From NCBI RefSeq assembly GCF_003286085.1, contig NW_020825288.1:3038001-3102000 (forward strand): a stretch of DNA of 64,000 nucleotides, read 5' to 3'. A program made the position numbers and the translations under genes. Source of the stretch: Drosophila persimilis. Its lineage: Eukaryota; Arthropoda; Insecta; Diptera; Drosophilidae. Shown here in pieces: positions 25,416 to 36,942 of the stretch; position 1 is the stretch's first letter, and each line of letters begins with the position of its first letter. The notes beneath the pieces were generated by a model that was given only the letters and a program-made list of their open reading frames with translations, was not told where the DNA came from and searched no databases.

Positions 25416-28400
25416 GTAAGTAAGAAGCGGAAATGCCCAACCCTAGATCGCTCGCTTTTTGGCAACTCCTTTGACTGGACGGGGCTTTTGGGAGCTTAAG
25501 TTTAACGATCGCTTATTGATATTTTGGGTTCGATAGGTGAATAGCTCTGCGAAGTAAAGTGTCAACACTTTTTACCAAAGAATAACACCCATTAGCCGGG
25601 GCTAAACGATGGGCCATAAAACGTGGCCGGTAGATCGTAAACCACCCAAAAGGCGGCACAAAGTGTAAAGTCATAATTGTACAACTCGTCGGAGCATTGA
25701 TGATGGTTAAGCATAAAAACCATTCACTTTTTGTTGATGCGATGATGATGGCTGTAGGACTGGGGCCGTGCCTGTGGCTCTGCCTGAGGATGACTTCAGA
25801 GATCCAAACACTCAGTGCCCATAAATAGATATGAATAAATGTGATTAACGCATCTTTTATACGATTTCCACGCATCAAAAGCAATGCAAACTCAAACGCT
25901 TGTTCGTTTTTTATACTTTTCGTGGTTATTGTTATTTTGTGTGCCTTTTTCTTGTTGGTAAGTGGCCCGCTGCTGGCTCATAAATTGTGGCCAACTGTCA
26001 GGTGTATGACGAATAGCTTGTCCATCGCCTGATTGATTTGCATGCGCCGCTGATTGACAAATGGCATCGATATCCACATCAGCATCTGCATCGGCATCAG
26101 CATCAGCATCGGCCCGGACTTCAAGTGGCTTAATTTATGCAAATGCCATACTTCGACTCATACTCGAGTGCAGGCTCGGTTTCTGTGCACTCTGCATGAC
26201 AATGGTACGAGTACAATGGGAACCGATCCAAGCCGAGCCGAACCAAACCGACCTCTGAGAGAGTGTCCCCATCGGATCTCTCTCTGGCCGAGGCAGAGAC
26301 GGAGACCCGGGCAATTAGGCCCAACTATGAACGCCCTCTGCCAGTCATGGGACCATGTTGGGCGTGGGGGCATGGGGCGTGTGGCGTGCTCTGGCTTTTG
26401 TTACGGAGCCCATTTGCATAAACGTCTCGAGCAGTGACACCTCCAAATGTCATAGGAGTACCACGCATGAATGGAACCAACCACCGCCCTATGTGTGGGG
26501 TTGCCGTGTGTGTGTGTGGGGTCTCCTGTGAGCGGTGTCTGATTTATGCCTGGGAGCCTGAGATCGGAACTGAGTTTTGCTCCGCTTTGCATTTTGGATA
26601 ATTTATGAAAGTGGGAAACACTTGGCTGGACCAATCTCTGATCCATAATTCAATTAGAAATCACACAAGAGTTGGAACTGTAAATGGCTGTACAATGGGA
26701 ACCGGAACAGCATCATAATTTTTGATGTTGGAAAATTAATTGAATGGAGAAGAATATTTTCAAAGCTATGTAGATAAACGAAGAACTCATATTTACTGAT
26801 TTTGAATATAGATCCATAACTTCCACTGATATGGGAACTGGAATAGAATTTTCCCAACCTATTCCGAAAAAGAATAAAAAATATTTCTTTAAATATTTAG
26901 ATCCGTTTAATCCGTTGCGTAAAATTTCCATAAAAACATACAATTTTTCCCTCTTTTGTTGGCCAATCAGCAAAAACTGAAAACAATTTGCCGCTGGATT
27001 ATCGCCATGATTCTTGGCTCATAAAGTGCGGAAGCCTTTTTGAGGCTTTGTCTGCCCCAAGGACATGGCTCGCAGAGCAAACGAACGGTTAATAAAGCAA
27101 TCAACAATTGGACTGCAAATCAAATTGGCAGCAGCCGCCGCAGTGCTAAAGCCCAGCAAAATGCGCTAAATTAACTAATTTTGGTTTTAAGCAATGGCAG
27201 CAGCAGCAGCAGCAAAAACAAAGCTCCGCTCGAGAGTGGGAAAATAAAATTTGTTGCGCTAACAATGGCCAACAAAATAAGGCAAAAAATAAAATTTTTA
27301 AAAAACTACTGCCAGGTTATGGCTCTGTCTGTGGACATGGCCTGCAATGACTGCTGCTGCTGCTGCAGCAGCAGAGGCAGCCGGGGCACGGGCACTGGCA
27401 CAGGCACTGGCACTGACTGAAGCGGCAACTTTGGTTGAGTTTTGTGGGCGCAGCCCAGCACTGAACAGAACCCCAGCCCGATCCCGAGCTCGGACTGACC
27501 GTGTATGCCATAACTATTTATGAACAGTTAGTTAACTTAAATGCTAGGTGGCAATTAAAGGGGCGGGGCTGTGGCTTTGGCTTTGGCTTTTGTTGTTGCA
27601 GCAGCCACCAAGAGGAACAGACAGACAGACATCCACTAGAAATCATAACCTTGCCCGGACTCGGACTCGGACTCCGGCAGTTGGGAATCAATAAGAGCTT
27701 CATACTCGTATAAAGAAACGTACGGGTGCGAGTACGAATGCGAGTACTCGGTAGCCATATAATTAGCATTTGTTTCCGAGCAGAGCCCCAGAGTCAGAGT
27801 CAGAGTCAGATCGAGGGACTCGCCCTGGTCCACACCCCAAAAAATAAAAGAGAGAATAAAAAGCACACACAATAACAGACAATTTGTGGTTTCTTTGTTT
27901 CCTGACCGAGTCCCCATATAATGGCCACGTTAGTTGGCCGTTAATTTGGCCAGTCAAATGACTGCGAGGCTTTAATTAAAAAAAGGCCACACTCTAATTG
28001 ATAAATTAAACAAGAAATTCAATTAATACCCATATGGGCATGGGCGCTAGCTAAACCTCTAAATAATCCCCACATAAACGACTATACGAGTACGGAAGGT
28101 GCCAAGTTGTTAACATAAGCATTGAACTTCGTCTTTGCGGCGGCAGCAGCTGCCAAAATGTTGAATGAATCCATTAATTTGCACCAGCGCCCCCAAAAAA
28201 CACTAAACAACCACCCGAACCCAACAAGCACACCAATTGAAGTGCAAAGTTGAACAACAATGCAGCTACAGCCTACATGTGGACCATGTACTTGAGGTCT
28301 TCGAGCCGACTCCGACTCCGACTCCGCTGCGACTTCGATTCTGAGACGGAGTCCAAGTCTTGGGTTGGACCGCGCTGCTCTGCCCTGGTCCTAGCTGCAA

Positions 28401-29300
28401 TCTTGATCGCATTTTTTACGGCACATAAATATATGCCAAAACACTACAATGAAAATATTGTGCTATACGAGTACGAGTACGAGAGCCACAGGAAAACTGT
28501 GGCAAAAATATGAAAACGTTTTCAATGAAAATTAATGGGCAAACGCTGCAAAATTTCGGGGTGCGCACTGCGGCTGCTCAAAAATGTTAAAATCGTGACC
28601 ACAGCCGCCACCATACCAGACCAGATCAGGCTCCAGCAAGAGCTGGAGCTGCAGTTTGCCTCTCTTCCAAACTGGACGACGGCATTGTCTTTGGGGGGCT
28701 GGCTGGCTGGCTGGTGCGGGTTGGCCTGACTCTATGGCGTGTGATTTGGCAAATACTTAGACCTTATATGGAGCAGCAGCCGCCATGGAAACTATTTCCT
28801 GCGTTGCGAAAAATCGCACAGAGGCCCAAAAGCGGAAAAATGGCCAATGGCCAGTAACAGTTCACATTTTGTGTCATCGCGGGGCGGCGGCTCCATACTG
28901 ATAATTCATAAAGTGCTGGCCGAATGAAAAAGCTGACCAAAAATGGTGAACCATTTGAAATTAACGCGCCAATCGAGCGACAGACGGACAGACAGACACA
29001 CTTTAAAACGGTCCGAACGCGGGAGGGACGCAGGCAGGCCTGCCTGGTCGGAGAGCTGTTCAAATGTCAATTTTAATTTGCCGCACCGCAAGCACTTTGA
29101 CAAAGAAGCAGATTGGCACCACACACACAAAAAGTGGCGGGGAAGGGGGAGGGTGCACGGGGAAAAACGTTGCCAATCTTCGCTGCAACATGTTGGGGCA
29201 ATTAAAAATGCGCATACGCCGCGTTGCCGCCGCTGCACGCAGTTAGCGACACGACGCGTCGCGTCGCGTCTGCGTCGGTGGCGGTGGCGTCGGTGGCGGC
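25416..29300. other. Non-coding (candidate large intron)
   Basis: If the start exon is real, this is intron. It contains CATCAG/CATCGG repeats at about 26078-26112, GGCACTGGCA repeats at about 27384-27415 and TACGAGTA/TACTCGTA at about 26203, 27700, 28085 and twice at about 28466. A T-rich open stretch ending at a GTAAGT (about 25955) translates to hydrophobic residues but reflects poly-T composition. Confidence 0.5.
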
Positions 29301-30005
29301 TTAGTTGAAAGCCCACAATTTGGCAATACGGAAATCGAAATCAGCCACGAAAAAATATGGCATCTCTCACACTCAGAGATGGCGTCTAAAGATGGAAAAT
29401 TAAAGCGAAATATTGCATATGAAAAATGCGGTTTGGCTGGGTTTTAATCGCAGATTTTCAGCGATTTTTCAATGATTTTTTTCGAATTCATTGACTGCTT
29501 TGATTGGGTAGATTATATAAATTCTTCAACCGTATATTTTCCTATGAATTTTATGTGGAAATATGGATCTTAGCTGGAGCCAGGATTAAGATTAGGTAAA
29601 TCTGAATTATATGCAAGAAATTGTTCCATAAATCACCCATAGCCTTACCTGTAGCCTACTCACAGCCTACTCAGGGCTCATTCCTTGGCCAAATCATTAA
29701 AACCTCATTCAACTTTACTCCTCATAACGCCCACCTCTCGTGGTGTTTGGGGAATTAGCCAACACCCGGAGTGCAAATGCAGGCAAAACATACAAAAAAA
29801 AAAACAGTCAGTTTTCGGTAAGTCACGCAAATCTATCTGGCTCGCTCATTAGACTAATGTATCTCAGACTCAGCCGGCGATTCAGACTCGGATTTGAATT
29901 CGTTTTCGCATTCATAATCGTGTGTTGAGCAGAGAGCCCAGCCCCATGGGATTGTATTATTCATCTGGCGTTCCGCTAGAGCAGATCCCAGGCGAATCAC
30001 GCACT

Positions 30006-30025
30006 ATACTCGTACGTACGAGTAT
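30006..30025. repeat. Perfect 20-bp palindrome of the TACTCGTA motif
   Basis: ATACTCGTACGTACGAGTAT is perfectly self-complementary and consists of two head-to-head copies of TACTCGTA, the 8-mer that is strongly over-represented across the window. Confidence 0.95.
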
Positions 30026-31654
30026 GTACGTATATTAAGCCATTATATAAAAATATTTATTAGCCACACTTTGGCTTTTAATTAGCCAGCGGACGGCTCG
30101 TTTCCTTTGACAAGAGTGCGGCGCGATTCCATCAATGTCGCTTGCGTGTTAAATGCAAGCGGCGAATGTTCCACAGATCGATATTCGAGTATTTGAATAT
30201 ATTTCAGTTAATTAGAGTGCAACTAATTTGAATGTATATTAATGCCCTGGCCAGGTGTGAACAGAGAGCCTGGACTGTACGGGCTTTGGCCCCGGCCAGC
30301 CAAATGGCCAGAGAGCATAATCAATCAGCGTCATTTGCTGCACTGCGAAACATTCCCACACACGCCCCGAAAATAAAATACATCCAAAACACAGAGCCAG
30401 AGCCAGAGCACAAACTCATGCCGAAAACTAAACGACCCAAGCCGATGGCGTTAATAATGCCAATTGCATGTTTTATGTGCCACAACGATGCCAATAACAA
30501 TAATAAACTGCATATTATTAAGCGCTTTAAAATATTTGTAACAAGTCGGACTCGGACTAAGACTGAGACTCAGACTTGGTCAGAGTCATTCGCGAGCCGG
30601 ATCTGTGGCTGGACGACCTCTCGCGGGGGCACACACCACACGGCTCCCCAGCCAGACCCAGGCCCAGGCCCAGGCGCAGGCCAGGCCAGACACGACGACG
30701 TGGTCGACGAGCCCGTACTCGTACTCGTACTCTGCCCCAATCCGAGAGTTGCAGCCTCTAATCATGCGGCTCGCTGCTCTCTTTTATATGGTTTATGGCA
30801 TTTCCGTTGCTATTTCTTTTGGGTGTCCGACCCGACTATTGCCAAATTCATTGCGATTGCAATGCCAGTTGGACTGGGGCGTTTCTCTACATAGTTTAGT
30901 TGTTGTTGTCTTTTTTTGGTTTTGGGCCGAGTCTGAGTAAGAGTTAGTGGAAGAGTTGCCTCACAATCAGAGAAACATATCTTGGCCATAACTAATTGAT
31001 TGATGGAGCTGTTGGCACCTTCGTGCCCGTGTGCCCGTGCCTGACTGATCACTAATCACCAATCAATTCATAAAACGAAATAATAATAGCAGCAGCATTG
31101 AACAAACGCCTGCAACAAATCAATTAGCCGCTTAATTATGACACTAAGCCCAACTGGCCAGAAACGGAATGAACAAATTACCACCGCCGCCGCCGACGTC
31201 GCCACCGCCACCGCCATTAGCATAATAAAGCGATGCAACCCAAGACTCAGGGCTCATAAATTATGCATAGTTTTTTGGGGACAGAAACCCCGAAAGATCG
31301 AAAACCGTACCGTTGTGGCTGCTGCTGGAACTGACACCGAATCTCAATAACAAAAGAAATGCCCCACAGAGCCAGTGGAAACTCCAAGAGACTCCAAGAG
31401 GCGACAGCCGACAGCCGACAGGCGACAGGCGGCTGATAACGGAGCAAAGTCTTTAGTTTGATTTTTTGCATATATGTATTTCATTAGTTGGCGAAAACTG
31501 CACGCCAGATTGGGGCTGGAGGAGAGCAGATCTTAGCTGTCCCAAAACTGGTTCGCATTCCACTTTCAATGCTGGATACAGCACACGGGCATACACGATC
31601 CCGAGTCCAAGTCTGATCCAGCGACAGGACAGGATGATGCTGCTGCAGTGCAGC

Positions 31655-31701
31655 TGATGATGATGATGATAATGATGATGATGATGATGATGATGATGAT
31701 G
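31655..31701. repeat. GAT trinucleotide microsatellite
   Basis: (GAT)n array with a single ATA interruption, non-coding. Confidence 0.95.
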
Positions 31702-32526
31702 TAAATCGTTATTGACAACGGAAGACGACGACGATGTCAGTGTCGGCAGACACTGAAGCGATTTTCATGCAAATGACCATGAAGCGGAATTTGCTGTGCT
31801 GGTTGTCATCGCAGGAAACGTACTTGAACCAGAAAACCGGGGCGACACATTAATGCGGCCTGACACCGCCACAGCAGAGCAGAGCAGCCTTGGCGAGGAG
31901 CCCCGGCCGGGCCCATGGGAAGACTGGGAGAAAATGAAAATTGAAACGTCCGAAAAGCATTTTGGGCAATTGCTCGGCTTTCAATTAAACTGCAGCTAAT
32001 TGCATCTGACAGCGGCGGCAAACACAAGCCAAAATAAATCATTTATGGCCAGGCAATGCAATGCGCAAAATACAACAACAAAATTGCACCAGGTTTGTTG
32101 CCCAAGTCTTTTGTGTGTGCAACGACTGCGCCGCGACTGCGACTGCGACTGCAACTGAGCCTGAGACTGTGACTGCGCTGGCGCTGGTGTGACGGCAATT
32201 TTCAAAAAATATAATAATCATAAAATAAAGAGAAAAAAACCAGACAACAGGCGAACAGGCAAGCAACCACCAAACAGCCAAACGGCAAACAAACCACTCT
32301 TGAGCGATAAAAAAGAAATCTTTTATTTGATTTCGCAAGCGCAAAGCGTTGGGAGAAAAAGTAGCAAAAGCAAAAGCAAAACTCAAATCAAAAGCATAGA
32401 AATCAAAGCAGCCAAAACTGTAGAGCTCCCCAGAGATTTTTATGACATTTTCACAGGCGCTGGAGGAGCAGCCGCAGCAGCAGCCCCCGAGAACTGCTGG
32501 GTGTGGGACGGAGTCTCCCAAGGGGA

Positions 32527-32530
<4 letters not shown>

Positions 32531-32559
<29 letters not shown>
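32531..32559. repeat. GA dinucleotide tract
   Basis: Uninterrupted (GA)n of about 29 bases. It could serve as a GAGA-factor binding platform, but nothing else in the vicinity marks a promoter. Confidence 0.95.
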
Positions 32560-32563
<4 letters not shown>

Positions 32564-33300
32564 GTGCTCGGCTACATGCCAGCCGTCTGACAGACGCGTC
32601 ACTACGTGAGCGACGTGTTTAAAAGTTTAATGAGCCGCAAAATAATTGCAAATGCGCCTCATGTCGCCCCAAACGTATCGCAGTGGGAAAAGGCCCCCAG
32701 TCCGACCAACACCCCACCACCCGCCAGATCTTGCAGAGGATTGGAGCACAGCACCTGTCGAGGGCCACACAGTTGCCCGAATCCGAATCCGATTCCGAAT
32801 GCCCCGGAATCCGTTGCCCCGGGTCGTTCGGTCGGTGTTGGGGCACTTAATTGCCAAAAGCGTGACTTAAATTTTAAAAAATCATAAGAGCCACGAGTCC
32901 GTGGTTCGAGGCGATCCAGCAGCCCCAGCAGCCCCAGCGATAAGACTGCAGTCTGAGAAAATCTGCAGAAAAAAATGCAATCCAAATAATGGAATTCTCA
33001 AAAAGAATGCTGTGAGGGATCCCCTTCCACACTTACCTTTCTGCCAGTGTAGATAGATACCAGAAGTTGGCCAATTTCGCAAATTAACGAAAGAGGGAGA
33101 AGTGCTTAGGACCAGGCAGCAGGCAGGCAGCCGGGAGGCAGAGCCACAGAGCCACAGAGCCATTAAGCGACAGGCGGCAGCCCAGCCACTGTGGCAAGTG
33201 GCAGAGCAGGTAACAAGCAGGCAAGCAGCATGTGGCATGCGGCCAATTATGAGCAGTTGCAGTCACTTAGTCATGCGTCTAAGGCCGTGTTTTGTCAACG

Positions 33301-35480
33301 GATGACTCCGCAGCTGCTTGAGATGGCTGTAACCGGCTAATGGCCGGGCTGCCTGTGTTTTTATTGGCTTTTAATTAGCAGAGCCTTTAAAATAAACAGC
33401 AACAAAAGCAAAAACAACAACAGCATCAGCAACAGCAACGAAAAGAAACCATCAAAATTGGCAAATTTCTTTGAGTCAGGCTTTTTAATAAAATGTGGGA
33501 AATTCCATACGGAATCCGTTCGACACAAATGTGATGCCAATATCCCAATATCGCATCGAAATCGAAAATCGGTAGGTGGGCGTAATTGCCTCAACAGACA
33601 CACACACACACACTCACAGATGGCAATACAGATAGAGATACAGAAACAGATGCAGACACACGCTCCAGCGCTCTGGGCTGGAGTACACCCACAGATACAT
33701 GCGTTAAATGCCTGCCAACGACAACAAAAAGTATCTAAATACGCATAAATCATGGAGCCCGAGTGTCGCTCGGCTGACAACGCAGCAATCGATTGCCAGA
33801 TCCAGATCCAGATCTGGAGCAGCAGATACGCGATACGACGAGATACAAGTATGGAATGGTATGGATGTATGAAGTATGACTCTAACCCACAAATATTCAA
33901 TAAGCACTCGACGAGAGAGTGAGGGCAGGGGCGAGCGATCGTCTCGATCGATGGATCGCTGAATCGTTGGATCGATTTATCAACGTTTTCAGTTTCTAAA
34001 CGACTTAGCGCGTGCCCAGTGCCGTGTCAGCTTAGCGCACTCTCTCTTTCTCTCTCTCTCTCTATCTCTTCATCCATCCAACACTCAACCTAATCCCTTG
34101 GCAAACATTTTCATTTCATTTGGCAGAGACAGATTTCTGTATCTTGGGGATTAGATCATAATTGACATTTTTCTCCAGCCCAGGCCCAGCAGGTGATGTG
34201 CTAACGAAGCGGGCGGATTTCAGTTCAGCTCCGATCGGCGTAATCAAGTGTGGCTCTGCTGGGATGACTCTGGGATCCGGAGCTGGTTTTTTGATTTATC
34301 TGCTGACCACTTTAATGACCATCCTCATGCCCGAGCCCGAACCCGAGCTATCTGCTTGGCATAGTACGTTTGTCTGTGTGTTTCATTAAACAATCATTGA
34401 CTTCTAGACGCGACTTTTATATGACCGTCATGAAAACATGCATAAAAATTCATCAGCCGCGGACTGTTCTCTTGCTTGGTCGATTTTTATGACCTTACAT
34501 TTCAGGTCTCTGGTCTGTGGTCTCTGGTATCTCCAGGCCCGAGCTCTGGAGGTTGTTGGTGTTCATTTTATTGGCCCAATTTGTAAATATAGCGCAAAAG
34601 TGTCGAGCATAACAATGAGCCTACAGAATTTACTCCGTTCGTGTTGTGGGAGCAGGAGGAGGCACTGGCAGCATGATCAGGCCATCAAGTTCGTTGCCTA
34701 AGTCATTCGTTTGAGCCGCAGTCCGTTGGGCTTCGTGCCGCATGATTTGTTGTTTATTTGTCATTCCCAATCGGAGGCAAATCAAACACGCACCCTCGAG
34801 TCGAGAAGTGTGTAGAAATGTTTATAATTTACAGAGATCTTAAATGCTTAGGAGACTTCGGAAAACACACGGACAGCCACCACGGCGACTCGCCAATCAA
34901 AATTTATGCATCAAAGTGCGGTTCATTTTCTAGCTGCTTTTCTAGCCGGTCTATCTGCCTCTTCTTGTGGCAGCCACAAACTCACGCATTATTTATGATT
35001 GCAAGGCATGTAATTCGTATGCTAATTGATAAGTATCGCGAAATTTATTAACCAGCCTGACTGTTGCACCAGCAGCGGCGGTGGCAGCGGCAACAAATGC
35101 GTGCCTGCCGTGCCGCGTCAATATTCAAGTACACTCATAGACACTCATAGACACACACACACACGAACGAGCATAAGTCTGATGCAAAAATTGAAATCTT
35201 GATATATATAAGGCAGCAGACATTGTTGTAGCTGTAGCCATGTACCTGTATCTGTATCTGTACCCAGCTGGTTCTCACGCACAGCCGCAATCGACGAGCC
35301 GCAGCTGCATTTGGTTAGCCAGTGCCCGGCCGCGTTGTACTTGACCCCGGGAGTACCGCCACCCCCTCGCCACAGGCCAGAGCCCGTGACTTTTGTCATG
35401 CCGCCAAATCAAGTTCAAATATTGTAAATATATTAAAGCACACATAATGTTCAGTCACTCGGATTTGCAAGGCAAATTTT
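33301..35480. other. Non-coding
   Basis: (CA)n at about 33600-33614, CT-rich tract at about 34043-34062 and a copy of the 32-bp dispersed motif at 34686-34717. No coding region is supported on either strand. Confidence 0.6.
34686..34717 (+). repeat. Copy of dispersed 32-bp motif
   Basis: This copy shares 29 of 32 positions with the copy at 43766-43797, about 9 kb away. The core is CGTTGCCTAAGTC followed by a T-rich segment and AGCC. The flanks show no obvious similarity, so it is not part of a longer duplicated block. Confidence 0.85.
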
Positions 35481-35731
35481 CGCTGTAATGCTGGTCAGTT
35501 TTAAAAAACGAAGATATTTGTATGTAACATTAAACCGCCAGCAAAATCAGTGGCAAGTGCAGCCAACACCAACTGCAGCCCAACTTTGTTGCAATCTCAG
35601 CCACCAGCAAACAAACAACCCAAACAACAACATTTTTCGTATCGCCAACATTAATTATAACAGCCACAACAGCAAACAGCAAGTGCAACAAGAGCAGCAA
35701 GTGCAACAGCAATATAAGGCGGCGAGGAAAA
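35481..35731. other. CAG/CAA-rich open stretch leading into tandem repeats
   Basis: An ATG-initiated frame of 131 codons runs from 35488 to 35883. Its first half is Gln/Asn-rich and its second half lies inside the first tandem-repeat unit. The Gln/Asn content follows from CAACAG-type simple sequence, so I do not call a gene, although translation cannot be excluded from sequence alone. Confidence 0.3.
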
Positions 35732-36420
35732 AATGCGTTTATTTTAAATGGAAAATAAATCACAAATATACCAGTATTGCACTGCAAGAAAACTCGTGCG
35801 GGGATTATGGAAATTACAAGGAAACTTTTGTTGAGGTTTTAAACAAGAGCAAATCTCGATCAATAAAAATGTTATTAATATAATAAAATGAACTACAGCG
35901 TTTTAAGTTTTGAAAGCAGGCGGAATGCATTTATTTTAAAGTTCGTGAAATGTTTTACGATACAGCGTAAGAAAACCAGTACTGGAAATACGGAAATACC
36001 AAGGAAAACATATAAATAAATTAAAATGCAACGACGTGCAAGCTTAAGACAAAACTTGACCAGTAAAAATATTTTTGAAGTTCTTTACGAAGTAATAAAA
36101 TAAGTACATAGTATAAACCGTAAAGATAGCCAATAACTTGATTCATATGTATGTTTAAAAAAATATAATAAAAAATTATTAAATATGGAGAGGGGGAAAT
36201 ATCAAACAAAAACCGTGACCAATCAAAATATTTTTTGTAAGTACTGGAATTAATTTTAATTTATATATATTGTAAGCCGTATAAAAATGCATTTATTTTT
36301 AAGTGAACATACAGTCTTGAAGTCTTCATAAAAATATAAAGAAATAACGCATGGACAATAAAAATATTTTAAAGTACCAAAAATAAATATTTTTATTAAT
36401 AAGTTTTTTAATATTAAAAT
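35732..36420 (+). repeat. Decayed tandem repeat, about 190-200 bp period, four partial units
   Basis: The phrase AATGCATTTATTTTAAA recurs at 35732, 35924 and, slightly changed, 36286, with a degenerate version near 36115. A second phrase (CAATAAAAAT and variants) recurs at 35861, 36061, 36220 and 36356. Units 1 and 2 also align through AAGAAAAC, TGGAAAT and CAAGGAAA blocks. The region is markedly A+T-rich compared with flanks. It is a small, old, direct tandem array, satellite-like or a remnant of a repetitive element; no protein or terminal structure is visible. Confidence 0.75.
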
Positions 36421-36790
36421 GGGTGAAAGTTAATTTATGTTTTTGGTGTGCATTCCATTCCGCAGGCATAAAATTCGAGTAGATCATAAAATATGTGCGT
36501 ACTTTTGAAGGATGATTGATATGTGGCCATCCAATTTGCCTTCGCTGGAATTGAATTAGTTGCTGCTGCCTTTTGCCATTGCATGATGTAATAATTTTCG
36601 TTAACGTCGTGCTGTCTGCGAGATCTAAGCAATTAAAAGCAGAAATCCAGGCTGGCGGGGTCCGTGTTTACATGCGACTGCTCAGAGAGTCAGAGCATGT
36701 TCAGGTCGAAGCCTATATCGACTGCGTGTCGATCAATAGAAGCAACAACAAAATTCAAGTAAAGTTTAGCTTTGAGTACCGAAATGTTGA
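36421..36790. other. Non-coding spacer
   Basis: No open frame with coding character and no repeat of note. It separates the tandem array from the element remnant that follows. Confidence 0.6.
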
Positions 36791-36942
36791 TACCCTTGCA
36801 AACTGATAAATGTTTGATGGTCGTTCCTATGGCCACTAAGCATGTGAGGCATGACAGATGTATGCCTCGATGGGACTATGGATTTAAGGAGTATATTTAC
36901 TCAAACAACTGGCTAAAATCGTCATACCTTCTGCAAGGGTAA
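36791..36942. mobile_element. Short DINE/Helitron-like remnant with terminal inverted repeats
   Basis: The segment starts TACCCTTGCA and ends TGCAAGGGTA, its exact inverse complement. Just inside the right end, on the minus strand, is GAAGGTATGACGATTTTAG, resembling the conserved end of DINE-type repeats common in fly genomes. It also contains a hairpin, GAGGCAT-9 nt-ATGCCTC, at about 36848-36870. At about 150 bp it is a non-autonomous remnant. Read on the minus strand, the inner end mimics a perfect acceptor followed by a short C-terminal exon, which is misleading. Confidence 0.5.

Larger units (their letters stand above)
29301..33300. other. Non-coding with palindrome and GAT/GA microsatellites
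   Basis: Holds the 20-bp palindrome at 30006-30025, two more TACTCGTA copies at about 30712, a (GAT)n array at about 31655-31701, a (GA)n tract at about 32531-32559 and one copy of the AAGTCTTTTGT motif at 32098-32118. On the minus strand a consensus donor (GCAGAAAG|GTAAGTGTGG) lies at 33031-33036 without a clear coding exon. A 220-codon ATG frame at 30232-30894 was considered and rejected. Confidence 0.55.

Noticed and set aside
30232..30894. 220-codon ATG open frame on the plus strand
   Set aside because: Its composition shifts from A+T-rich to GAGTC- and CCAGGC-repeat translation. There is no domain, signal or splice support, and a frame of this length is not surprising given the GC-rich repeats.
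36897..36925. Minus-strand terminal exon with perfect acceptor and a short C-terminal frame ending SQLFE
   Set aside because: The sequence matches the end of a DINE-like repeat, with inverted TACCCTTGCA termini, so the splice-like appearance comes from the element.
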